Source of the DNA: K189A clade bacterium | GTDB lineage: Bacteria; Pseudomonadota; Gammaproteobacteria; Pseudomonadales; Azotimanducaceae | Length of the DNA: 6,303 nucleotides | Assembly (NCBI GenBank): GCA_007571095.1 | Contig: RKSB01000043.1 | Span: forward strand, 1 to 6,303 | Reading direction: 5' to 3' | Position numbers and translations under genes: made by a program | Shown: positions 1-5,529 of the stretch, piece after piece | Layout of the letters: each line of letters begins with the position of its first letter | Numbering within the stretch: position 1 is the first letter of the stretch | The notes under the pieces: generated by a model | Told to the model about the DNA's origin: nothing | Seen by the model: the letters and a program-made list of their open reading frames with translations, nothing else | The model's database searches: none

Positions 1-1
1 A

Positions 2-70
2 GCCATCGTCTCTTTTACCCTGGTCGCCTGGCTTCTGGCTGCCGCCTTATGGGGCGAACTTCGAGTGTAG
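2..70 (+). CDS. C-terminal end of a probable membrane protein (5' end outside the window)
   Basis: Reading from base 2 gives 22 codons and a TAG at 68-70. The peptide is strongly hydrophobic, rich in Ala, Leu, Val and Trp, and finishes with a short polar tail (WGELRV). This looks like a last transmembrane helix followed by a few cytoplasmic or periplasmic residues. The other two forward frames over the same bases are rich in Arg, Ser and Pro and look non-coding. The gene runs rightward and so converges on leuA, with about 215 bases between the two stop codons. The family cannot be identified from so short a tail. The call rests only on hydrophobicity and frame quality. Confidence 0.4.
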   Translation, partial: AIVSFTLVAWLLAAALWGELRV

Positions 71-285
71 CCAGATTCGATTTGCCAGCACACTGGCCCA
101 TCTTCGGCCCAGGCCCGGCTGTCTCTCTTTGAACCCTGACTTGAGTTTGCAGACAAGACAAGCCCCTGAAGGCTTCAAGGCTTTCGCCGGTGCCGGTTCT
201 CGTCTTCGCCCTTCCTGGCCGGAAAGAGGCTCTCCGCAGACCAGTCTGTGTCAAGACCTGCTTGAGCCAGCAGGCGAAGGACAGT
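71..285. other. gene-free gap between convergent genes, with one small hairpin
   Basis: No frame here looks like a real protein on either strand. The gap contains a perfect 6-bp inverted repeat (CCTGCT at 257-262, AGCAGG at 269-274, 6-base loop) just beyond the leuA stop. It has no T-run on either side, so it is at best a weak terminator for leuA. Bases 136-152 (CTGACTTGAGTTTGCAG) resemble the minus strand at 3758-3779, which suggests a degenerate dispersed repeat. Confidence 0.35.
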
Positions 286-2022
286 CTATCTGGTACTTTT
301 CCATCGTCGATTGAGACTTGCGAGAATGGCCTCAAAAGATGCTGTTACAGTGTTTTTCGAGATACCTATGCCAAAGAAAATGCCCTTGTTCTGAGACCGG
401 ATTGCAATCTGTGCGAGTGCTTTGGCATCGCTGCCTTCACCCAACGCCTGTTCGTGATAATCGCTGATCTCAAAACTTTCGTTCAGGCTTTGTCGCAGTG
501 CTTCAACAAAGGCCTCTATGGGCCCTGCACCTGTGCCCTCCAGAGACATTTCCCGATTCCCCACCGCCAACCGAATCCGGCACTGTTGGCGGCTCTGATC
601 GCTGACCAGTTGGTAATCGATCAGGCGATAGTGGCCTTCCCTGCTCGCATAATTGTCAACAAATGCCTGCCATATGGCTGTCGGAGTGAGTTCTCCGCCT
701 TGCTGTTCCGACAACGCCTGAGTGATTCCGGCAAATTCGATCAGGTGAGGGCGAGTCAGAGTCACACCAAAATTTTCTTCCAGCAAAAAAGCCACTCCTC
801 CTTTGCCTGACTGGCTGTTTACTCTGACGGTTTCGCGATACGAGGATTTTACGTCCGTAGGGTCAATCGGCAGATAGGGGACTGCCCATTCGCCACCCTC
901 AAGCTGGGCAAAACCTTTGCGGATAGCGTCCTGATGAGACCCTGAGAAAGCCGTAAAGACCAGTTCGCCGGCGTAAGGATGACGTGCATGCACCGGCAAC
1001 TTGTTACAACTTTGAGCAACTTCGACTATGCGGGGCATGTCGGTCAGGTCAAGTCGAGGATCCATACCTTGAGAAAAAAAGTTCATTGCCAGCGCGACCA
1101 GATCCGCGTTGCCGGTGCGTTCGCCATTGCCAAAGAGGGTGCCTTCAACGCGCTCGGCACCCGCCAGCAGGCCCAGTTCGCTCGCTGCCACACCGGTTCC
1201 ACGGTCATTGTGCGTATGCAGACTAATCACCACCCTGTCTCTGTGCGCAAAGTTTCGGCAGAAGTACTCAATTTGATCTGCATAGGCGTTGGGAGTAGCC
1301 AGTTCCACCGTCGCAGGCAGATTGATAATGACCTTTTCCTCGTGCCCCGAATCCCACCAGCGAGTGCACACTGCCTCGCAGATTTCTATTGCGAAGTCAG
1401 TCTCGGTGCCGGTAAAGCTTTCCGGCGAATACTCAAGAGTCAAATCTGTGTCAGTCAGGACTTGAGTTTTTTCTGCGATCCAGTCGATGCCCTGCAGGGC
1501 GAGGTCAATAATCTGACGCTGGTCCATTCCGAAAACGACTTTGCGTTGCAGGGTGCTGGTTGAGTTGTAGATGTGGAAAATCGCCCTTGGCGCACCCGAA
1601 AGGGCCTCAGTAGTCAGATCGATGAGTTCTTCTCGTGCCTGGCAGAGGACCTGAATGGTAACGTCTTCGGGTATCAGATTCTTGTCAATCAGGGTACGAA
1701 CAAAGTCAAAATCCGGCTGAGAAGCCGCCGGAAAACCCACTTCGATTTCCTTGAAGCCGATCTCCAGCAGCAGCTCGAACATGTACATTTTTTCTCTCGG
1801 ATTCATGGGTTCGATCAGTGCCTGATTGCCGTCCCTTAAATCCACGCTGCACCATCGAGGTGCCTGCGTCAGCTGTTTTGTCGGCCATGTCCTGTCGGCC
1901 AGTTCAACCCCCCGAAAGGGCTTGTACTTGTGATAGGGCATTGTTTTGATATCGACTGCAGGACGTGCTTCCCTGCTGTTGGCGGAATCCGGTCGAACAC
2001 CGGAGGCAGAGGACTTTTTCAT
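286..2022 (-). CDS. leuA: 2-isopropylmalate synthase, long (type 2) form
   Basis: LeuA condenses acetyl-CoA with 2-oxoisovalerate to give 2-isopropylmalate, the committed step of leucine biosynthesis, in the cytoplasm. With an ATG at 2022 the protein is 578 aa. The catalytic TIM barrel shows DLRDGNQ (61-67, metal-binding Asp64), the metal-binding LHTHND (268-273), GNGERTGN (298-305) and VNSQSGKGG (401-409). The C-terminal part, from about 445, is the LeuA regulatory domain, with GNREMSLEGTGAGP at 488-501. This is the domain through which the family is feedback-inhibited by leucine. Length and motifs match the Pseudomonas/yeast-like type rather than the shorter E. coli type. The frame stays open upstream to a TTG at 2088, but the ATG at 2022 follows a weak AGGT (2030-2033). 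The ATG at 1941, where family similarity begins (PYHKYKPF), lacks a Shine-Dalgarno sequence. The function is secure; the exact start is less so. A possible attenuator lies upstream. Confidence 0.96.
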   Translation of the reverse strand: MKKSSASGVRPDSANSREARPAVDIKTMPYHKYKPFRGVELADRTWPTKQLTQAPRWCSVDLRDGNQALIEPMNPREKMYMFELLLEIGFKEIEVGFPAASQPDFDFVRTLIDKNLIPEDVTIQVLCQAREELIDLTTEALSGAPRAIFHIYNSTSTLQRKVVFGMDQRQIIDLALQGIDWIAEKTQVLTDTDLTLEYSPESFTGTETDFAIEICEAVCTRWWDSGHEEKVIINLPATVELATPNAYADQIEYFCRNFAHRDRVVISLHTHNDRGTGVAASELGLLAGAERVEGTLFGNGERTGNADLVALAMNFFSQGMDPRLDLTDMPRIVEVAQSCNKLPVHARHPYAGELVFTAFSGSHQDAIRKGFAQLEGGEWAVPYLPIDPTDVKSSYRETVRVNSQSGKGGVAFLLEENFGVTLTRPHLIEFAGITQALSEQQGGELTPTAIWQAFVDNYASREGHYRLIDYQLVSDQSRQQCRIRLAVGNREMSLEGTGAGPIEAFVEALRQSLNESFEISDYHEQALGEGSDAKALAQIAIRSQNKGIFFGIGISKNTVTASFEAILASLNRRWKSTR

Positions 2023-2151
2023 GTTGGATACCTGTAAGCAGAGCTTAAGAAGCAATGGGTGAAAACAGAGATCTGGTAATTGTCGCAACGAAACCGCTTC
2101 ACTGCGGAACGAAGGAACGGCGAGTGAATACTCTTTCTGAATGAAGTAAAA

Positions 2152-2167
2152 GCCGACCTAAGCCGGC
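2152..2167 (-). terminator. candidate intrinsic terminator/attenuator before leuA
   Basis: On the minus strand GCCGGC (2167-2162) and GTCGGC (2157-2152) form a 6-bp stem with one G-U pair and a TTAG loop. TTTTAC follows immediately (T-run at 2151-2148). This is the order of an intrinsic terminator for transcription running toward leuA. It sits 115 bases after the corB stop and 129 bases before the leuA ATG, so it could end corB, attenuate leuA, or both. The stem and T-run are short, so termination strength is uncertain. The stop codon of the small leader ORF overlaps the loop. Confidence 0.45.
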
Positions 2168-2188
2168 AGTCGATGCGGGCGGCTCAGG
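2157..2188 (-). promoter_or_regulatory. candidate antiterminator pairing that competes with the leuA terminator
   Basis: Minus-strand CCTGAGCCG (2188-2180) can pair over 9 bp, with one G-U, with CGGCTTAGG (2165-2157). The second segment contains most of the terminator's 5' arm and all of its loop, so the two structures exclude each other. The CCTGAGCCG segment overlaps codons 15-18 of the leader ORF. A ribosome stalled earlier would leave it free to pair, while one that finished translation would cover it. This is the geometry of classical amino-acid attenuation. No clear 1:2 'pause' hairpin was found. Confidence 0.35.
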
Positions 2189-2232
2189 CAAGAAACCCAA
2201 GTCAGGTTTATTGTCAGTGAAGAGTAGAACAT
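2158..2232 (-). CDS. putative 24-aa leader peptide upstream of leuA
   Basis: ATG at 2232 and TAG at 2160-2158 define a 24-codon ORF between corB and leuA. Residues 6-16 read LTINLTWVSCL. Five of these eleven are branched-chain residues (Leu, Ile, Leu, Val, Leu), all upstream of or at the edge of the antiterminator segment. That is the position expected of control codons in a leucine or Ile-Leu-Val attenuator. There is no run of Leu codons like that of E. coli leuL. The start has only a weak GAG four bases before CACC-ATG-type context, and the predicted transcription start would leave a very short 5' UTR. The ORF is in frame with leuA, separated by its single TAG. The call rests on position and RNA geometry, not on homology. 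Confidence 0.35.
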   Translation of the reverse strand: MFYSSLTINLTWVSCLSRPHRLPA

Positions 2233-2246
2233 GGTGCTCAATCAAT

Positions 2247-2275
2247 ATCCTACTCTCTCGGTCGAGTCAGTGCAA
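2247..2275 (-). promoter_or_regulatory. candidate sigma70 promoter for the leuA leader
   Basis: TTGCAC (2275-2270) and TAGGAT (2252-2247) are separated by 17 bases, just after the corB stop and before the leader ATG. The -35 matches consensus at 3 of 6 positions and the -10 at 4 of 6. Transcription would begin near 2240, about 8 bases before the leader start, which is unusually close. A promoter inside the end of corB is an alternative. Confidence 0.25.
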
Positions 2276-2281
2276 CCTGAT

Positions 2282-3577
2282 TTACTCAGGAAGAGAGGAA
2301 TCGGCCTCTTCGTCCGAAGGCATTCGGCTGACTCTGGCCATGCGAATCATATCGTCAGCTATCTGAGTGGTTTCAAAGCGATACTCGTTGAGGCGAATAC
2401 AGGTGTTGCCTTCGGGAAACATGTCCAGATGCTGAATAATAAGGCCGTTAAGGGTTTTGGGACCGTCGAGAGGAAGGTTCCAGCCGAGCATTCGATTGAT
2501 CTGACGCAAGGGCATTGCACCATTGATCAGATAGCTGCCATCGGAGGAAGGCTGAATGCCTGCAATCAGACGAGTTCTTTGCCCGGTGAACTCGCCGACG
2601 ATTTCGGCCAGTATGTCGGAGATGGTGATAATACCCTGCAGGTCACCATATTCATCAACGACCAGGCCAATACGGCTTTGCGTTTCCTGAAAATTCATCA
2701 GCTGGGTCAGCAGAGGTGTGCCCTCGGGAATAAAGTGAGCCGGCTCAACCGCCTCCAGCAGGGCCTCTTTGGTTTTGTTTTCGGCAGTCAGGAAGCTATA
2801 GACTCTGCGTAACGTCAGGGTGCCCAGCACATTGTCGAAACCACCTCGAATAACCGGCAGGGAGGTATGCCGAGTGGTGCATATCTGGTGAACAATGGCG
2901 GAGAGTGGCTTTTCCATATCCAGACTGACGACATCTGCTTTGGGGACCATGACATCGTCCACCTTGATATTTTTGATATCAAGCACGCCGAGCATGATGT
3001 CGGCTCCCTTGCCGTCGAGGGCCGAATCTTCGTCCACAAGAGTGCGCAACTCCTCCGTACTCAGGCTTTCGTTCACCAGCCGCTGGCCTTGTTCGGGCCG
3101 AACGCCAAACAGCCCGGCCAGCTTGTTGCTGATGGCATTGACCGCAACCACGGCCGGATAAAAAAGCTTGAGCAGAGGAGCCAGCAGGTGAACGGAAGCG
3201 AAAGCCACCCGTTCGGGAAAAAAAGCAGCCACAGTCTTGGGAGTCACCTCGGCAAAAATCAGGAATATCAGCGTCAGTACTATGGTTGAGGTCAGAGGCC
3301 CCCATTCACCCAACAGCCTCAGGCCCAGCAGAGTAGCCAGTGAAGCTGCCAGAATATTGACCAGATTGTTGCCGATCAGGATGACACCCAGCATGCGATC
3401 AGGCCGCCGAAGCATCTGGCTTACCTTGGTGGCCGAGCGGTGTTTTTTTGTGACCAGATGGCGCAGGCGATAGCGATTGACCGAAATCAGTGCCGTTTCG
3501 CTGCTGGAAAAATAGGCGGAGAGTAGTATCAGAACGCCGATAGAAACGATCAGGGTTTCTGTGCTCAGGGTATCCAA
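2282..3577 (-). CDS. corB: CorB/YfjD-like CNNM-CBS membrane protein (HlyC/CorC family)
   Basis: This inner-membrane protein of 431 aa belongs to the CNNM/CorC family, linked to Mg2+/Co2+ transport or efflux. The N-terminal DUF21 (CNNM) domain spans about 1-190, with hydrophobic segments near 8-24, 63-88, 95-112 and 127-150. It carries the family motifs SSSETAL (24-30), GNNLVNI (69-75) and FAEVTPKTVA (108-117). A CBS pair follows at about 205-325, from DDVMVPKADVVSLD to VVDEYGDLQGIITISDIL. The CorC_HlyC domain occupies about 340-418, ending in an acidic tail. The start is a TTG: an in-frame stop lies 12 codons upstream, and the first ten residues (MDTLSTETLI) line up with E. coli YfjD as I recall it (MEHISTTTLI). 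No clear Shine-Dalgarno precedes it. An extended -10 promoter lies about 80 bases upstream. In E. coli the gene follows ypjD; here an R-M operon lies upstream. The transported ion cannot be read from the sequence. Confidence 0.93.
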   Translation of the reverse strand: MDTLSTETLIVSIGVLILLSAYFSSSETALISVNRYRLRHLVTKKHRSATKVSQMLRRPDRMLGVILIGNNLVNILAASLATLLGLRLLGEWGPLTSTIVLTLIFLIFAEVTPKTVAAFFPERVAFASVHLLAPLLKLFYPAVVAVNAISNKLAGLFGVRPEQGQRLVNESLSTEELRTLVDEDSALDGKGADIMLGVLDIKNIKVDDVMVPKADVVSLDMEKPLSAIVHQICTTRHTSLPVIRGGFDNVLGTLTLRRVYSFLTAENKTKEALLEAVEPAHFIPEGTPLLTQLMNFQETQSRIGLVVDEYGDLQGIITISDILAEIVGEFTGQRTRLIAGIQPSSDGSYLINGAMPLRQINRMLGWNLPLDGPKTLNGLIIQHLDMFPEGNTCIRLNEYRFETTQIADDMIRMARVSRMPSDEEADSSLPE

Positions 3578-3654
3578 ATCAGGGAACTTGAGTAGTCTTT
3601 GTAAGGATCCTTGTTACCGCCCTGTTTTTTAGTCCACAAGCGAGAATCCGAAGC

Positions 3655-3663
3655 ATTATAGCA
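3655..3663 (-). promoter_or_regulatory. extended -10 promoter upstream of corB
   Basis: The minus strand reads TGCTATAAT, a perfect TATAAT (3660-3655) with the TG extension. No good -35 lies about 17 bases upstream, which is tolerable for an extended -10 promoter. Transcription would begin near 3648, giving corB a 5' UTR of about 70 bases. This would let corB be transcribed independently of the R-M operon further upstream. Confidence 0.5.
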
Positions 3664-3725
3664 GTCTGGGAGAGGCTCGTTTACTCGGTTGTTGAAGACA
3701 TCTGCAAGACTCAAAGACCGGCTTG

Positions 3726-3841
3726 AGGCGACACTGCTCCGAGGGTCTTCGGTTCGCCTGCAAACGACTTCAAGCTCAGGCCGAAACAAACGAATGGCCG
3801 TTTTCGGCAGGCAACATGACTGCGCCCAGAGTCTTTGGTTC
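3726..3841. repeat. diverged direct repeat, two copies about 85 bp apart
   Basis: Bases 3726-3755 and 3809-3841 (plus strand) align over 30 positions with 25 matches and one 3-base insertion (3816-3818). The 23-base cores, 3733-3755 and 3819-3841, agree at 19 positions. Read on the minus strand, both cores translate to EPKTLGAV. All differences in those eight codons are at third positions (CCG/CCA, ACC/ACT, CTC/CTG, GGA/GGC, GTG/GTC). The right-hand copy lies inside the 47-codon ORF. The left-hand copy has no start codon of its own and its frame stops at 3713-3711. Confidence 0.55.
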
Positions 3842-3919
3842 CTTATCGTGCCACCAATCTACCATTTTTTGAGGAATTGCATGTGATAGTGCCAAATCAC
3901 CCAACATACCCAACCTCAT
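3776..3919 (-). CDS. hypothetical 47-aa protein downstream of the methyltransferase
   Basis: ATG at 3919 and TGA at 3778-3776 give 47 codons. AGGA lies 6 bases before the ATG, a good Shine-Dalgarno, and the ORF begins 26 bases after the methyltransferase stop on the same strand. It could therefore be the third gene of the R-M operon. The composition looks protein-like rather than random: a hydrophobic start (MLGDLAL, 5-11), the central VDWWHDKEPKTLGAV (20-34), then PAENGHSFVSA at the end. No helix-turn-helix, membrane segment or known motif is visible, and I do not recognise a family. The EPKTLGAV segment recurs about 85 bases further on with only synonymous changes, which supports past selection on this frame. 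It may be an intact small gene or a surviving fragment of an older one. Confidence 0.42.
   Translation of the reverse strand: MRLGMLGDLALSHAIPQKMVDWWHDKEPKTLGAVMLPAENGHSFVSA
3780..3808. repeat. 7-bp inverted repeat at the end of the 47-aa ORF
   Basis: GCCGAAA (3780-3786) and TTTCGGC (3802-3808) form a perfect 7-bp stem with a 15-base loop. It overlaps the last codons of the small ORF. Neither side has a T-run, so it is not a standard intrinsic terminator, though it could stabilise the 3' end of the R-M transcript. Confidence 0.3.
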
Positions 3920-3945
3920 GGCAAATCCTGTTCCTCTTTTCCTGT

Positions 3946-5529
3946 TCAGGCAACGGCACCCTCAAGCAAATCTGCCTGTCTGGGCAGTAGACCGATTTCC
4001 GGCAAACAAGCGACCAGGTCTTTTGCCGGAAAGCCCCGCAACTCTTTTGGCTCAAGCTTGTGTAGGCCGCCACCGTAGAAGCGGCCATGTTCCAGAAGTT
4101 CTTTCGGGGCTATTTCATTCAGAAACTTCCAGGCGGAGCGCATGATCGCAGGGTGCTTCTCGACAGCACGCGCCAGAAAGGGCTTGGGATATAGCAAGAG
4201 ATAGGTGTTGCAGGCTGTGGCGCTCGAATGGTTCAGGATAAAACGAAAGGGTTTGCTTCCTGCCCGGTTCCGACCCATGTAGGTGCAGATGATCGGTGCT
4301 GCGGGGCGTTTCTCTTGCTTATACCACGGCTTACGGAATCGGCACAAATATCGGTCTGCAACAGCCTTTTCGCCTTTTTTGCCAGTGGCAAGGTAAGTGG
4401 CAAGCGCTGGAAACTTCTGCGAGATAACATCTTCGGGCAAGCGCGCATCAAGCAAAAAGAGTTGCTTGTCAATCAGCGGTAATCCCTCGTCGTCAGCTTT
4501 GATCTCATCTTCAGGCAGGTAGCGGGATCCAGGCAAGACAGGACTGAAACACTCCATTGGCAAATCGTGCTCTTCAATCTGATTGCGATCCAGGATAAAG
4601 AATTTGTTATCACCGGTAGCTACACCGCGCTTGATATCGAACAGGTCGCCCAGTGAAATTCCATCCCGCCGAGAGGCTTTGTGAGCCTGGGGGTAGCGTG
4701 CCCACTTGGGTTCGCAGTCAAGATCTGTCGCTACAACCTCGCGCGAAAGCACGGGTTTTGTGAGCGTTCCGCCATAAGAAAAGATAACCGCATGATCCTC
4801 TGGTGGCGGCGAATTCTTGATCCAGACTACTGCCGAAGACACGAGTGCATCATCAAACTGCACATCTTCGGGATCGTAGCGGTGGATTTGCAAAAGCGTG
4901 ACCTTTTTCAGCAGGTAATGTTTAAGCATTCGGCCATAGTTCCCGCCCATGAATTCACTTGGAACAAGCCAGCCGGCGATGCCGTCTTTGGCCATGAAAG
5001 GATGCGCGAGCCCTATGAAGTAGCAATAAAAGCCGGCCAGACCGCTGATCTTCACTCCGCATGCCTCTTCAGTCCGTCGCTGCAATGCAGACTTTTGCGA
5101 GCCATCCAGGTGATGATGCCGGACATAGGGCGGATTGCAGATAAGGAGATTTGCTTTCCGTCCCTTTGGCGTTGCTCTGGTAAAGTCAGAAAGGTGAATA
5201 TCGAGTGGCGTATCTTGCCATAACGCCTTGGCGGGTTCGCCGTAGTGCGGATCAATCTCGTAGCCTTGCGCGCTCTCAATACGCTCTTCGGGCACAGCAG
5301 CACGCAGGGCGGAATAAAATGAGGCGGTGCCAATGCCAGGATCAAAGAAGCGGATCGGTTGAATATCAGGTAAGAGTCGGATACCGTGAGCCAGAATTTC
5401 ACGGGCAAGCGCAGTCGGTGTTGCAAACTGACCCATGCGTTTCCGATCTTCGATGGCCTTGCTCCTGTCGAGTTCAATCTGCAATGCAAGGCGCTGTATT
5501 TCCAAAGTTTCTATATCGAGCGCGGTCAT
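3946..5529 (-). CDS. Type II N6-adenine DNA methyltransferase (partner of the XamI-family endonuclease)
   Basis: This 527-aa protein should methylate adenine in the recognition site and so protect host DNA from the neighbouring endonuclease. Motifs occur in the order of a gamma-type N6A methylase: motif X KRMGQFATP (30-38), SAM-binding motif I FFDPGIGTASF (61-71, a variant of DPACGSG), the acidic residue of motif II in GYEID (89-93), LSDF (113-116), and catalytic motif IV NPPY (132-135). GWLVPSEFM (186-194) and DALVSSAVVWIKN (227-239) complete the Eco57I/TaqI-like fold. From about 290 (DLFDIKRGVATGDNKFF) a target-recognition domain follows, as in TaqI-like enzymes. The ATG shares the sequence ATGA with the endonuclease stop and has GGGAG 8 bases upstream. 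There is no sign of damage. XamI and SalI relatives recognise GTCGAC; the same specificity here is inferred from the partner gene. Confidence 0.93.
   Translation of the reverse strand: MTALDIETLEIQRLALQIELDRSKAIEDRKRMGQFATPTALAREILAHGIRLLPDIQPIRFFDPGIGTASFYSALRAAVPEERIESAQGYEIDPHYGEPAKALWQDTPLDIHLSDFTRATPKGRKANLLICNPPYVRHHHLDGSQKSALQRRTEEACGVKISGLAGFYCYFIGLAHPFMAKDGIAGWLVPSEFMGGNYGRMLKHYLLKKVTLLQIHRYDPEDVQFDDALVSSAVVWIKNSPPPEDHAVIFSYGGTLTKPVLSREVVATDLDCEPKWARYPQAHKASRRDGISLGDLFDIKRGVATGDNKFFILDRNQIEEHDLPMECFSPVLPGSRYLPEDEIKADDEGLPLIDKQLFLLDARLPEDVISQKFPALATYLATGKKGEKAVADRYLCRFRKPWYKQEKRPAAPIICTYMGRNRAGSKPFRFILNHSSATACNTYLLLYPKPFLARAVEKHPAIMRSAWKFLNEIAPKELLEHGRFYGGGLHKLEPKELRGFPAKDLVACLPEIGLLPRQADLLEGAVA

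Noticed and set aside
257..274. Hairpin after leuA as an intrinsic terminator
   Set aside because: The 6-bp stem is perfect but no T-run follows on either strand.
15..335. Open frame of about 106 codons on the minus strand overlapping the end of leuA
   Set aside because: Arg/Pro/Gly-rich composition with no recognisable domain. It overlaps the secure leuA C terminus and looks like a chance frame.
2023..2088. TTG at 2088 as the leuA start
   Set aside because: The extra 22 residues are unlike the start of known LeuA proteins, and the ATG at 2022 has a better, though weak, ribosome site. Kept only as a finding.
3565..3789. 74-codon minus-strand frame running into the corB start
   Set aside because: It needs a TTG start without a Shine-Dalgarno, spans the corB promoter, and its translation is low-complexity with no motif.
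3690..3790. tRNA or other structured RNA gene suggested by nested inverted repeats (AGGCGA/TCGCCT, CCGA/TCGG)
   Set aside because: No cloverleaf, acceptor stem or CCA can be drawn. The pairings are short and are not maintained in the other repeat copy.
3890..3945. Integron attC-like site after the methyltransferase (two ACCCAAC motifs)
   Set aside because: There is no matching GTTRRRY partner or paired L boxes in the right spacing, so the motif occurs here by chance.
4681..5223. Long plus-strand frames opposite the methyltransferase, and similar frames opposite leuA and corB
   Set aside because: They mirror conserved minus-strand genes, lack ribosome sites and show no protein-family features.
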